Below are positions 9,101 to 16,641 of a DNA stretch of 64,000 nt, in pieces. Source of the DNA: CADEED01 sp035765415 (lineage in GTDB: Bacteria; Pseudomonadota; Gammaproteobacteria; Steroidobacterales; Steroidobacteraceae); assembly GCA_035765415.1 (NCBI GenBank), contig DASTXR010000097.1, positions 221,479 through 285,478 on the forward strand. Direction: 5' to 3'. Position numbers and translations under genes: made by a program. Positions within the stretch are counted from its first letter, which is position 1; each line of letters starts with the position of its first letter. The notes below the pieces were generated by a model. The model was given only the letters and a program-made list of their open reading frames with translations, was not told the origin of the DNA and made no database searches.

Positions 9101-9886
9101 ATGGACCTGATCGACATCGGCGTGAATCTCGCGCACGACAGTTTCGACGCGGATCGCGACGCCATCCTGCGGCGCGCGCACGCGGCCGGCGTGGTTCAGA
9201 TGGTGGTCACCGGTTCGAGCGAGGACAACACGCGCAAGGCCATCGCGATGTCGCAGGAACATCGCGGCGTCCTGTTCGCCACTGCCGGCGTGCACCCGCA
9301 CCATGCCGCGGACGTCACCCCGGAAACGCTGCCCGCGCTGCAGGAACTGGCGCGCGACGCTCACGTGGTCGCGGTGGGTGAATGCGGGCTCGACTATTTT
9401 CGCGATCTTTCCCCGCGCGACCTGCAGCGCCGCGCGTTCGGCTGGCAGCTCGAGCTCGCCGCCGCCACCGGCAAGCCCGTGTTCCTGCACCAGCGCGACG
9501 CTCACGAGGATTTCATCGCCATCCTGCGCGAGCATCGCGTCACGCGCGGTGTCGCGCATTGCTTCACCGCCGGAGAAAAAGAACGCGATGCCTACCTTGC
9601 GCTCGGCCTGCACATCGGCATCACGGGCTGGATCAACGACGAGCGGCGCGGCCTGCCGTTGCGTGAAGTGGTGAAGGGAATTCCCGCCGAACGGCTCATG
9701 CTCGAAAGCGACGCGCCCTATCTACTGCCGCGCGACATCCGCCCCAGACTTTCCACGCGCCGCAACGAGCCCGGCTACCTGCCCTGGGTGCTGCGCGCGG
9801 TGGCGGCGGCGAGAAACGAAGACGCCGCGCAGACCGCGCGCATCACGACGCTGAACGCGCGCCGGCTCTTTGCACTTCCGGGATAG
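9101..9886 (+). CDS. tatD: TatD family metal-dependent DNase
   Basis: A 261-residue TIM-barrel hydrolase, the usual TatD length. Family metal-binding and catalytic elements are all present: DIGVNLAH at the N-terminus, GVHPHH, GECGLDYFRD, the histidines of KPVFLHQRDAH and VAHCFTAG, and LESDAPYLLPRD near the C-terminus. The DIGVN start and LPRD ending fit TatD itself rather than YcfH or YjjV. Members are magnesium-dependent 3'-5' exonucleases or repair-type DNases in the cytoplasm. The 3' end overlaps the convergent AraC-type gene by 44 bases. It probably shares a transcript with the NagX-like gene. Confidence 0.9.
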   Translation: MDLIDIGVNLAHDSFDADRDAILRRAHAAGVVQMVVTGSSEDNTRKAIAMSQEHRGVLFATAGVHPHHAADVTPETLPALQELARDAHVVAVGECGLDYFRDLSPRDLQRRAFGWQLELAAATGKPVFLHQRDAHEDFIAILREHRVTRGVAHCFTAGEKERDAYLALGLHIGITGWINDERRGLPLREVVKGIPAERLMLESDAPYLLPRDIRPRLSTRRNEPGYLPWVLRAVAAARNEDAAQTARITTLNARRLFALPG

Positions 9887-10868
9887 CCCCGAACGGTGAA
9901 ATGGGCGCCGGCCGGGCGCGCCAGTCGCGCCGGTAACGCGCCGGTGGCAACTCGAAGCGCCGCTTGAAGGCGCGATTGAACGCGGCTTCCGATTCATAAC
10001 CCACGTCGTTGGCCACGCGTTGCACGCTGCGGCTCGTCGTGCGCAGCGCTTCGGCGCCGAGCGTGAGCCGCCAGTCCGCGAGATAACTCATGGGCGCCTG
10101 TCCCAGGTAGCGCGTGAATTTATCGGTGAGCACCGAGCGTGACGCGCCGATCATCTGCGCGAGCTCATCGAGCGTCCAAGGATGCGCGGGCCGGTGGTGC
10201 AGCGCTGCAAGCGCGCGACCCACGGCAGGGTCGCCCGCGCCGGCGAGCCAGCCCGTGCGCCCCTCGGGCAGGCTCAGCAGGTAACGGCGCAGCACCTCGG
10301 CGAACAATACTTCGGCCAGGTGCGCGAGGATCACGTCGCTGCCCGGCGCCCGCGCGGCGGCCTGTTCCTGCGCGTGGCGCAGCGTTTTCTCGAACCACTC
10401 CCCCGAAGCATCGGCGCGAAAATTGGCGCACACCACGCGCGGCAGCCCTGCGAGCACCGGCTTGATGAGTTCGCTGTCGCAGGCGAGATAACCACACACC
10501 AGGCCGGTGTTCTCGCCGCCGCCGCCGAACTGGGCCAGGAACAGCTCGCCCGCCATCAGCGCCGGCATCGCCTTGTCGCCGTCGATGACCGCACCGCCGA
10601 CGCCGCTGCCCATGACGTGCGCGTCGCCATGCGGAATCATCACGATGTCTCCGGCGGTGAGCGGGGTGGTCTCTTCACCCACGCGCACGTAGGCCGTGCC
10701 TTCAGTGATGTGATGAAACTCGATGATGTGCGTGGCGCCCGGCGCGACGTACGGCAGGAACGCGCTCGACGGAGGCGCGTGCAGGCACCACGGCGCCGTG
10801 CAGCGCGATTTGTAGAACATCGCGCCCGAGAGTTTCACGGCGCGGAGCAAGGCGGAAAGAGCGTCCAT
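9843..10868 (-). CDS. AraC family transcriptional regulator with N-terminal cupin domain
   Basis: A 341-residue regulator. Residues 1-190 form a cupin-like effector domain of the type that begins MDALSALL and carries the APWCLHAPP and HIIEFHHI segments. Residues about 225-320 are the AraC double helix-turn-helix, with LDELAQMIGASRSVLTDKFTRYLG and VANDVGYESEAAFNRAFKRRF. Its start is divergent from the methyltransferase at 11011, with 142 bases between them holding a 12-base direct repeat, so the methyltransferase is a likely target. The 3' end runs 44 bases into tatD on the other strand. The effector is unknown. Confidence 0.88.
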   Translation of the reverse strand: MDALSALLRAVKLSGAMFYKSRCTAPWCLHAPPSSAFLPYVAPGATHIIEFHHITEGTAYVRVGEETTPLTAGDIVMIPHGDAHVMGSGVGGAVIDGDKAMPALMAGELFLAQFGGGGENTGLVCGYLACDSELIKPVLAGLPRVVCANFRADASGEWFEKTLRHAQEQAAARAPGSDVILAHLAEVLFAEVLRRYLLSLPEGRTGWLAGAGDPAVGRALAALHHRPAHPWTLDELAQMIGASRSVLTDKFTRYLGQAPMSYLADWRLTLGAEALRTTSRSVQRVANDVGYESEAAFNRAFKRRFELPPARYRRDWRARPAPISPFGAIPEVQRAGARSAS

Positions 10869-10877
10869 GGATGCGGG

Positions 10878-10960
10878 GCAAATTCTGCGGCAGATCGATC
10901 AAGTCCGCGAGCCACTTTGGCCGGACGATCAAGAAGTGCGGCCGGGCTGCAAATTCCGCG
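10878..10960. promoter_or_regulatory. Direct repeats in the AraC/methyltransferase divergent region
   Basis: GCAAATTCTGCG at 10878-10889 recurs as GCAAATTCCGCG at 10949-10960 (11 of 12 bases). Between them CGATCAAG occurs at 10896-10903 and again at 10926-10933, 30 bases apart. AraC-family proteins commonly bind direct repeats, so these are candidate operators for the regulator encoded at 9843-10868, controlling itself and the divergent methyltransferase. The methyltransferase ribosome binding site GGAGGA lies at 10998-11003. Confidence 0.4.
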
Positions 10961-11010
10961 CGCGCCGGTCGCGGCACCATGCGCTGCTCACGAACCCGGA
11001 GGAATCCATC

Positions 11011-12084
11011 ATGCAGAACCACCCCCCCGCCCTGATCAATGAGGAAGCACTGAACGGCCTCGTAGGTCGCGCCATCTCCGACTTTGGCGCCACTTCGCTC
11101 GCGGCGCTGGTGGTGATCGGCGATCGTCTCGGGCTGTACCGCGTGCTCGCAACGAACGGCGCGATGACCGCAAGCGAATTGGCCGCGAAGAGCGGCACCC
11201 ACGAACGTTACGTGCGCGAATGGCTCAATGCCCATGCCGCGTCGGGCTACGTGAACTATCTCGCCGACAGCGGCCGTTACCAGCTCACACCCGAACAGGC
11301 GATGTTGTTCGCCCAGGAGGAAAGTCCGGCGTTCATCGTCGGGGGCTTTCAGACCGCGCTGGCCGCTGGCCGCATCGTGGATCGCCTCACCGAAGCCTTC
11401 AAGTCCGGCGACGGCATCGGCTGGCACGAACACCATCCCGACATGTTTCCGGGCTGCGCGCGGTTCTACAAAGTGGGATATCTCAATCACCTGGTCCAGG
11501 ACTGGATCCCGGCGCTCGACGGTGTCGACGCCAAGCTCAAGTCCGGCGTCCGCGTCGCCGACGTGGGCTGCGGTGTGGGTTACTCGACGCTGATCATGGC
11601 GAAGGCGTATCCGGGCTCGCACTTCACCGGCTTCGACTACCACGACGAATCGATAGCCGCCGCCAGGCGCCATGCGCGCGAGGCCGGCCTCGCCAACGTG
11701 TCGTTCGAGATCGGACGGGCCGACACCTACCGCGGACACTCGTACGAGTTCGTCACGGTGTTCGACGCCCTGCACGACATGGGGGATCCGGCCGCCGCCT
11801 CGCGTCACGTCCTGCGATCGCTCGCGCCCAACGGCACGTGGATGATCGTCGAGCCCTACGCCGGCGATCGCATCGAGGAGAATCTCAACCCGATCGGTCG
11901 GGCTTACTACGCGGCATCCACGCTGCTGTGCACGCCGTGCTCGTTGTCGCAGGACGGCCGCATGGGTCTCGGTGCGCAGGCCGGCGAGGCGCGGCTGCGG
12001 GCAGTGGTGACAGGCGCGGGCTTCAAGCGATTCCGCCGCGCGGCGCACTCACCGGTGAACCTGATCCTGGAAGCGAGGCCGTGA
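11011..12084 (+). CDS. Class I SAM-dependent methyltransferase with N-terminal winged helix
   Basis: A 357-residue protein. The start is fixed by GGAGGA seven bases before the ATG at 11011. Residues about 10-95 form a winged-helix domain (SELAAKSGTHERYVREWL). Residues about 165-270 are the Rossmann methyltransferase core with motif I VADVGCGVGYST, acidic motif II FTGFDYHDES, and VTVFDALHDM. The arrangement resembles the Rv2258c-like methyltransferase family, in which the N-terminal domain looks like a regulator but serves dimerisation or lid functions. It is divergent from the AraC-type regulator and ends before a strong hairpin at 12094-12116. The substrate is unknown, probably a small molecule. 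Confidence 0.8.
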   Translation: MQNHPPALINEEALNGLVGRAISDFGATSLAALVVIGDRLGLYRVLATNGAMTASELAAKSGTHERYVREWLNAHAASGYVNYLADSGRYQLTPEQAMLFAQEESPAFIVGGFQTALAAGRIVDRLTEAFKSGDGIGWHEHHPDMFPGCARFYKVGYLNHLVQDWIPALDGVDAKLKSGVRVADVGCGVGYSTLIMAKAYPGSHFTGFDYHDESIAAARRHAREAGLANVSFEIGRADTYRGHSYEFVTVFDALHDMGDPAAASRHVLRSLAPNGTWMIVEPYAGDRIEENLNPIGRAYYAASTLLCTPCSLSQDGRMGLGAQAGEARLRAVVTGAGFKRFRRAAHSPVNLILEARP

Positions 12085-12093
12085 CGGAGCGCC

Positions 12094-12116
12094 GCGCCGC
12101 CGGCAACCGGCGGCGC
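12094..12116. terminator. Hairpin between convergent genes (terminator-like)
   Basis: A perfect 10-base GC-only stem (GCGCCGCCGG at 12094-12103 and CCGGCGGCGC at 12107-12116) closes a CAA loop. It lies in the 51-base gap between the convergent methyltransferase and kinase genes. There is no clear U-tract, only CTCTAACT on the plus-strand side, so it is a strong hairpin of uncertain termination efficiency. Confidence 0.55.
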
Positions 12117-12135
12117 CGCTCTAACTACCGGGGGC

Positions 12136-14274
12136 TCACTTGGCGCCGGCGGTTTCCACCACCGGGGCCTGCTTGATGCTGAATTCGAGCTCCTCGAGAT
12201 CGGCGCTCATCCAGTTGCGCTTGCGCGCGTAGGCGATCATGCGTTCGGCACGCTGGGTGCGCCTGGAGTCCTTGGCGCTGAGCTCGGTCCGCACGGCGAC
12301 GGAGTAGTACTCGATGAGCCGTTCCTTGAGCGTCGGCAGCCCCGGCGCCATCGGCACCAGCGACGCGGCGAGGTCGTATTGTTTGGTGGCCGCGTCCGCC
12401 GCGCGCATGTCGAAAGGTTTCTTGCCGAGGAGCTCGTACGACCTGGCGATGTACCGGGAGACTTTCTCCAGGTCTGCCGCCTCGCGACGCGTGCGTCCGC
12501 TCGGTGAGGATTCGACCGCCGCCAGCGCAACCTCCAGTTCCGGGAGTTGTCGATGGTCCGGCTGCAGCCGCGAAATTTCCGTGGTGGCTTTGCGCAGGGC
12601 GACGGGATCGCCCACCGACTGCGCGTGCCGCGCTTCCGTCACGAGTACATTGAGGATGCGCTCCATGCCCGCCCGCGCTTCGGGCTGATCGGGTCGTATC
12701 TTGAGCACGGCGCGGTAACGATCGGCCGCGCTGTCTCCGGCGGGTTGCGTCACCGCGCCGACGGCATAGGCAGCTTTGGCTGCCGTGAGCAGGTTGCGAA
12801 CCTCTTCGTCCTGCTCGCGCCGCGTGGCGGCTTCGCGCTCGAGGGCAATTTCCGCCAGCCGCTGCTGGGCCGCGAGGCGTTTCTTCTTTTGCTCGGCGAG
12901 CGCCCGCTTGCGCGCCTGCTCCGCCGCGGGATCCGGCGCCGGCGCAGCCGGGTCCGTCGTCGCGGCGCCATCCGCGGTGTTCGCGGCAACCAGCTCCTGT
13001 CCATCGGCAGCAGCGGGATCTTCCGGCGTGGTTATTGAAGTCTCGGGCGCAGGTTCGGTGGCTGGTGTAACAGCGGGCTGCACGGGGGGTGCCGCGGCCA
13101 CAACCGCCGGGGCGGCGTCCGCATTGCTCGCTATCTCGTCGGCCGGTGACGTGGCCGCACCGCCTCCGCGCAACGCGAGCGTGGCGCCGACCGCCGCAAC
13201 CACGACGAACACGCTGGCAGCGCCAGCCCAGCGAACCGCGGGCCGGGTCCAGTCGATCTTCGGAGGGCTGGGCACCTTGTCCCACAGCGTGCGCAACGGG
13301 GGCATGCGCGGCCTCGCCTTCCAGCCGCTCGACACGGCAGCCGATGCCCGGCCGGCCGCGGCGCGAACCGACGCCATCGCGGGCGCCAGGTAACGACGCC
13401 GGGGCTTCTTGAGCTGCTCCGTGATCTCGCGCGGCATGGGCCGCAGCATCGTGGCCTCGGACGTGTTCGCCCTGCCTTGCAGCGCGCGCAGTGCCTGGGC
13501 GGCCTCGCTGCCGCTGGCAAAGCGGTCATTGCGATCCCTGGCGGTCAGTGAGTTCACGAACGGCTGGTAAATCGCGAGGTCGGCAGGCAGCGGCGGTATC
13601 GACTCGCTCAAATGCTTGAGCGCAACCGACATGCTCGAGTCCGCGCGGAAAGGGACGGTGCCCGTCAGCATTTCGTAACAGACGATGCCCAGGGAATACA
13701 GATCGCTGCGTCCGTCGAGCTCGACGCCTTTGACCTGCTCGGGACTCATGTAACTCGGCGTGCCGACCAGCATGCCCGCCACGGTCAGCGAGGCGCCGCG
13801 GTCCACGGCGCGTGCGATGCCGAAGTCGGTGAGGACGGGCGTGCCATCCTCGCGGAACAGGATGTTCTCGGGCTTGATGTCGCGATGCACGAAGCCCTTG
13901 CGATGCGCCACGTCCAGGGCGCCGCACAGCGCGATACACACCTCGACGACCTGTTCGGTGCTGCAGCGCCCGCGCAGGATGCGCTGCTTGAGGTCGCCGC
14001 CAGGCAGGTATTCCATCGACAGGTAGTGGTACGGCTGATGCTCGCCGACGTCGAACACCGGAACGATGGACGCGTGATGGATGTGCGCGACGATGCGCGC
14101 TTCGCGGATGAAGCGGGTGGTAAAACTCGGGTCGGAATTCAGCAGCGGAGACATGATCTTCAGCGCCACTTCGCGCTCGAAACTCTGCTGGATGGCTAGA
14201 TAGACGGCGGCCATGCCGCCCTGCCCGAGCTTGCGCTCGATTCGATACCCCGGAATTTTTATGGTCTCGGACAT
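12136..14274 (-). CDS. PpkA-like transmembrane Ser/Thr protein kinase
   Basis: A 712-residue kinase. Residues 8-270 form a complete protein kinase domain: P-loop LGQGGMAAVYLA, catalytic lysine in EVALKIMS, HRDIKPENI, LTDFGIAR and SPEQVKGVELDGRSDLYSLG. One transmembrane helix (about residues 350-370, AGAASVFVVVAAVGATLAL) leads to a periplasmic region that is alanine-, proline- and acid-rich, then coiled-coil and TPR-like. The ATG at 14274 is chosen because kinase homology begins at once, and the longer upstream frame is basic and unlike the family. In threonine-phosphorylation control of type VI secretion, PpkA phosphorylates the FHA protein. The Fha and PppA partners are encoded about 30 kb away in this window. 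It is divergent from a second kinase. The role in secretion is inferred. Confidence 0.85.
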   Translation of the reverse strand: MSETIKIPGYRIERKLGQGGMAAVYLAIQQSFEREVALKIMSPLLNSDPSFTTRFIREARIVAHIHHASIVPVFDVGEHQPYHYLSMEYLPGGDLKQRILRGRCSTEQVVEVCIALCGALDVAHRKGFVHRDIKPENILFREDGTPVLTDFGIARAVDRGASLTVAGMLVGTPSYMSPEQVKGVELDGRSDLYSLGIVCYEMLTGTVPFRADSSMSVALKHLSESIPPLPADLAIYQPFVNSLTARDRNDRFASGSEAAQALRALQGRANTSEATMLRPMPREITEQLKKPRRRYLAPAMASVRAAAGRASAAVSSGWKARPRMPPLRTLWDKVPSPPKIDWTRPAVRWAGAASVFVVVAAVGATLALRGGGAATSPADEIASNADAAPAVVAAAPPVQPAVTPATEPAPETSITTPEDPAAADGQELVAANTADGAATTDPAAPAPDPAAEQARKRALAEQKKKRLAAQQRLAEIALEREAATRREQDEEVRNLLTAAKAAYAVGAVTQPAGDSAADRYRAVLKIRPDQPEARAGMERILNVLVTEARHAQSVGDPVALRKATTEISRLQPDHRQLPELEVALAAVESSPSGRTRREAADLEKVSRYIARSYELLGKKPFDMRAADAATKQYDLAASLVPMAPGLPTLKERLIEYYSVAVRTELSAKDSRRTQRAERMIAYARKRNWMSADLEELEFSIKQAPVVETAGAK

Positions 14275-14406
14275 TGCCGCGTCCTGCGGTCTGGTGTTCT
14301 GGGCGCCCAGTGTAGACCGTTTTTTGCCATGCAACCTCGCCAAGGGTGGGTGCCGGCGAGTAGTGTGAAATCCTCGATTTAGGGGAACAGACTGCCAAAG
14401 GACATA

Positions 14407-15783
14407 ATGATGACGGACCAGGATCGGGATCAGGACCCAACCCGTCTGCGAACAGCGCCACTTTCAACTGGCGGCGCCTCCATACGTACCTCCGATGTGG
14501 CCAACCGGTTCCCCGAAGCCGGCACCGGCCAGCTCAGTCCGGGCGAAACGTTGCGCCGCCGCTACCTACTCGAAGCGGTGATCGGGCGCGGCAGCATGGG
14601 CCAGGTCTGGCGCGCCAGGGACCTGCTGGCGGAGGAAGCCCGCGACCGTCATCCCTATGTCGCCGTAAAAGTACTCAATCGCGACTTCGAGGGGCATCCG
14701 GATGCCCTGGCGGGATTACATCGTGAAGCGCTCCGGGCGCAGCAATTGGCCCATCCCAACATCGCGACCGTGCACATCTTCGATCGCGACGAGAGCACGG
14801 GACGCCTGTTCATTGCGATGGAATTGCTCGAAGGCCATGCCCTCGATTCGCTCATCCGCGACTCGCGCGGCAACGGTCTGTCGCCCGCCGAGGCGATGCC
14901 CATCATTCGCGGCATGGCCGATGGTCTGGCGTATGCGCATCGCAAGGGCATCGTGCATTCGGATTTCAAGCCGGCCAACGTGTTCGTGGTTCGCGATGGC
15001 ACGCCCAAGATCCTCGACTTCGGCATCGCGCGCGTCATACACGCCGCGGACGACAGCGTATTCCAGGGCTTCACGCCGGGTTATGCGGCACCGGAAATGT
15101 TCAGCGGCGCCGATCCGCACCCCGCGGACGATGTGTTTTCCCTCGGCATCGTCGCCTACGAGCTCCTGTGTGGCCGTCACCCGTTTCCAGGCCAGGAATC
15201 CTCCGAAGCCCGGCGACAGGGACTTCGGCCCAAACCACTCAAGAGTCTCGCGCGCTGGGAAACGCGGGCGCTCGCCCGGGCCCTGGCATTCGATCGTGCC
15301 GACCGTTTTGCCGATGCCACTGCTTTTCGCAAGGCACTGCAGGGCGTGGCGCCGGTGCAGAAATGGATGGCGGCCGCGGGAGTCGTGCTCACGCTCGCCA
15401 CTGCCATCCTGTGGTATCGCAACTATGTCGCGAGCGGACCCGAGATTCCCTTCGACGCCCTGCCCGCGCAGGTCCAGCGCGACGTCCGCCAGGGCCTCGA
15501 TGACGGCCAGGAAGCATTGCGGTACGTGGAGCGCACGCGCGAGATGAGCGTGATCGAGGATGCCGTGGGCGGATTCGCTTCCGCCTATGCGCTGCATCCA
15601 CGCAACCGCGAGGCGGTCGCCGGTCTCGAATACGCCGCTGACCTGGCGATCGACTGGTATCTCGCGCGACCCGACGCCCGCGATTCGCTCGAGCAACTGG
15701 AGAAATTCCAGCGCAAGAGCGAGTTCTACGAAACCTACGAGCCGCTGCAGGACGCCATCGACGCGTTGCGCACGAAGCGCTGA
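14407..15783 (+). CDS. Transmembrane Ser/Thr protein kinase, non-RD type
   Basis: A 458-residue kinase. After a 50-residue leader come the P-loop IGRGSMGQVWRA, catalytic lysine in YVAVKVLN, catalytic loop HSDFKPANV, DFG in ILDFGIAR and the SLGIVAYELLCG helix. The catalytic aspartate, lysine and asparagine are present, but the arginine of HRD is serine, a non-RD kinase that would not need activation-loop phosphorylation. A single transmembrane helix (about residues 319-340, AAAGVVLTLATAILWY) is followed by a short helical extracytoplasmic domain of about 115 residues. It is divergent from the PpkA-like gene with 132 bases between, and convergent with the hydrolase lipoprotein with a 2-base gap. 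The target is unknown. Confidence 0.85.
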   Translation: MMTDQDRDQDPTRLRTAPLSTGGASIRTSDVANRFPEAGTGQLSPGETLRRRYLLEAVIGRGSMGQVWRARDLLAEEARDRHPYVAVKVLNRDFEGHPDALAGLHREALRAQQLAHPNIATVHIFDRDESTGRLFIAMELLEGHALDSLIRDSRGNGLSPAEAMPIIRGMADGLAYAHRKGIVHSDFKPANVFVVRDGTPKILDFGIARVIHAADDSVFQGFTPGYAAPEMFSGADPHPADDVFSLGIVAYELLCGRHPFPGQESSEARRQGLRPKPLKSLARWETRALARALAFDRADRFADATAFRKALQGVAPVQKWMAAAGVVLTLATAILWYRNYVASGPEIPFDALPAQVQRDVRQGLDDGQEALRYVERTREMSVIEDAVGGFASAYALHPRNREAVAGLEYAADLAIDWYLARPDARDSLEQLEKFQRKSEFYETYEPLQDAIDALRTKR

Positions 15784-15785
15784 GG

Positions 15786-16631
15786 TCACTGCGCGAGCGC
15801 GGTTTGCAGGCGCGCGAATATTTCGGGCCAGCCCGACACCCAGCAACAGGCGTGGTCCATCTGCGGATAGACCCAGAGCCGATCCGGGGCAACGCGCTGC
15901 CAGTACCTCGAATTGAGTTCCGGCGGTGTATTGCGATCGCGTGCGCCGACCAGATGCCATTCCTGCAGGCGGGAAGATATCGGCGGCTCGTCCACGGGAC
16001 TGAGGCTGCCCTCGAGCGGTAGATAGCCGTGCAACGACGTCCAGGCCGCGACGTCGAGGTTTGCGGCGATCGTCACGACGTTGCGCACCGCCGGCACGCG
16101 CGGCGCCATCAGCACGGCCAGGGTGCCTCCTCCGCTGTAGCCAATCAGCGTGGCGTCGCGAAAATGGTGCGTAGCGAGAAAAGCTTGCAGCGCGGCGGCC
16201 ATGCTGTCGACGATGACCGGTGAATAACGGTTGGAGGTCCAGAGGTCGGCAGAACATTCGCGGTCCCCGGCGGCCCCGTCCGATACACGGCCAGGCACGT
16301 TGAAATAGCAGGGCCGGCCCAGGTACAGCACCGAACCGCGCGTGCGCGCCGCCAGTTGCAGCGCCAGCGGAACGCGCGGTGTTGGATCCAGAGCGACGCG
16401 GCTGCCGTAGTTCACCCAGGGCGAACCGTCGCCATCCAGGAACACGAACAAACTATCCGCTCCCGGGGCTATCGTGTAATAGGCTTGATGCGTAAAACCG
16501 GTACCGCGCAGTATCTGCGAGGCGAATCCCGCGGATCGCGCAATCGAATCGGCTCTCGCGACAGGTGTTGAATGACAGGACGTCAGAATCAGCCATGACA
16601 GCAGCGAAACCAGGATGGCCCGCAGGCGCAC
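15786..16631 (-). CDS. Alpha/beta-hydrolase-type lipoprotein
   Basis: About 281 residues from the chosen GTG at 16629-16631, which gives a compact lipoprotein signal peptide ending in the lipobox LTSC. Other possible starts are the GTG at 16652 and the ATG at 16691. None has a convincing ribosome binding site. The mature protein looks like an alpha/beta hydrolase: nucleophile elbow LIGYSGGGTLAVL, an FLDGDGSPW oxyanion-side loop and a late histidine in YPQMDHACCW. It is likely anchored in the envelope. Its 5' end lies only about 10 bases from the divergent autotransporter start, so the promoters must lie inside the opposite genes. Substrate unknown. Confidence 0.72.
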   Translation of the reverse strand: MRLRAILVSLLSWLILTSCHSTPVARADSIARSAGFASQILRGTGFTHQAYYTIAPGADSLFVFLDGDGSPWVNYGSRVALDPTPRVPLALQLAARTRGSVLYLGRPCYFNVPGRVSDGAAGDRECSADLWTSNRYSPVIVDSMAAALQAFLATHHFRDATLIGYSGGGTLAVLMAPRVPAVRNVVTIAANLDVAAWTSLHGYLPLEGSLSPVDEPPISSRLQEWHLVGARDRNTPPELNSRYWQRVAPDRLWVYPQMDHACCWVSGWPEIFARLQTALAQ

Positions 16632-16641
16632 TAACGGGGAG

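Noticed and set aside
12750..13004. Alternative arginine-rich frames in the PpkA-like C-terminal region suggesting a frameshift
   Set aside because: The kinase frame is continuous from the ATG at 14274 to 12136, with a sensible transmembrane helix and coiled-coil region, so no frameshift is needed.
14716..16257. A 513-codon minus-strand frame opposite the second kinase
   Set aside because: Kinase motifs on the plus strand are complete. The opposite frame lacks any domain and crosses the hydrolase lipoprotein in another frame.
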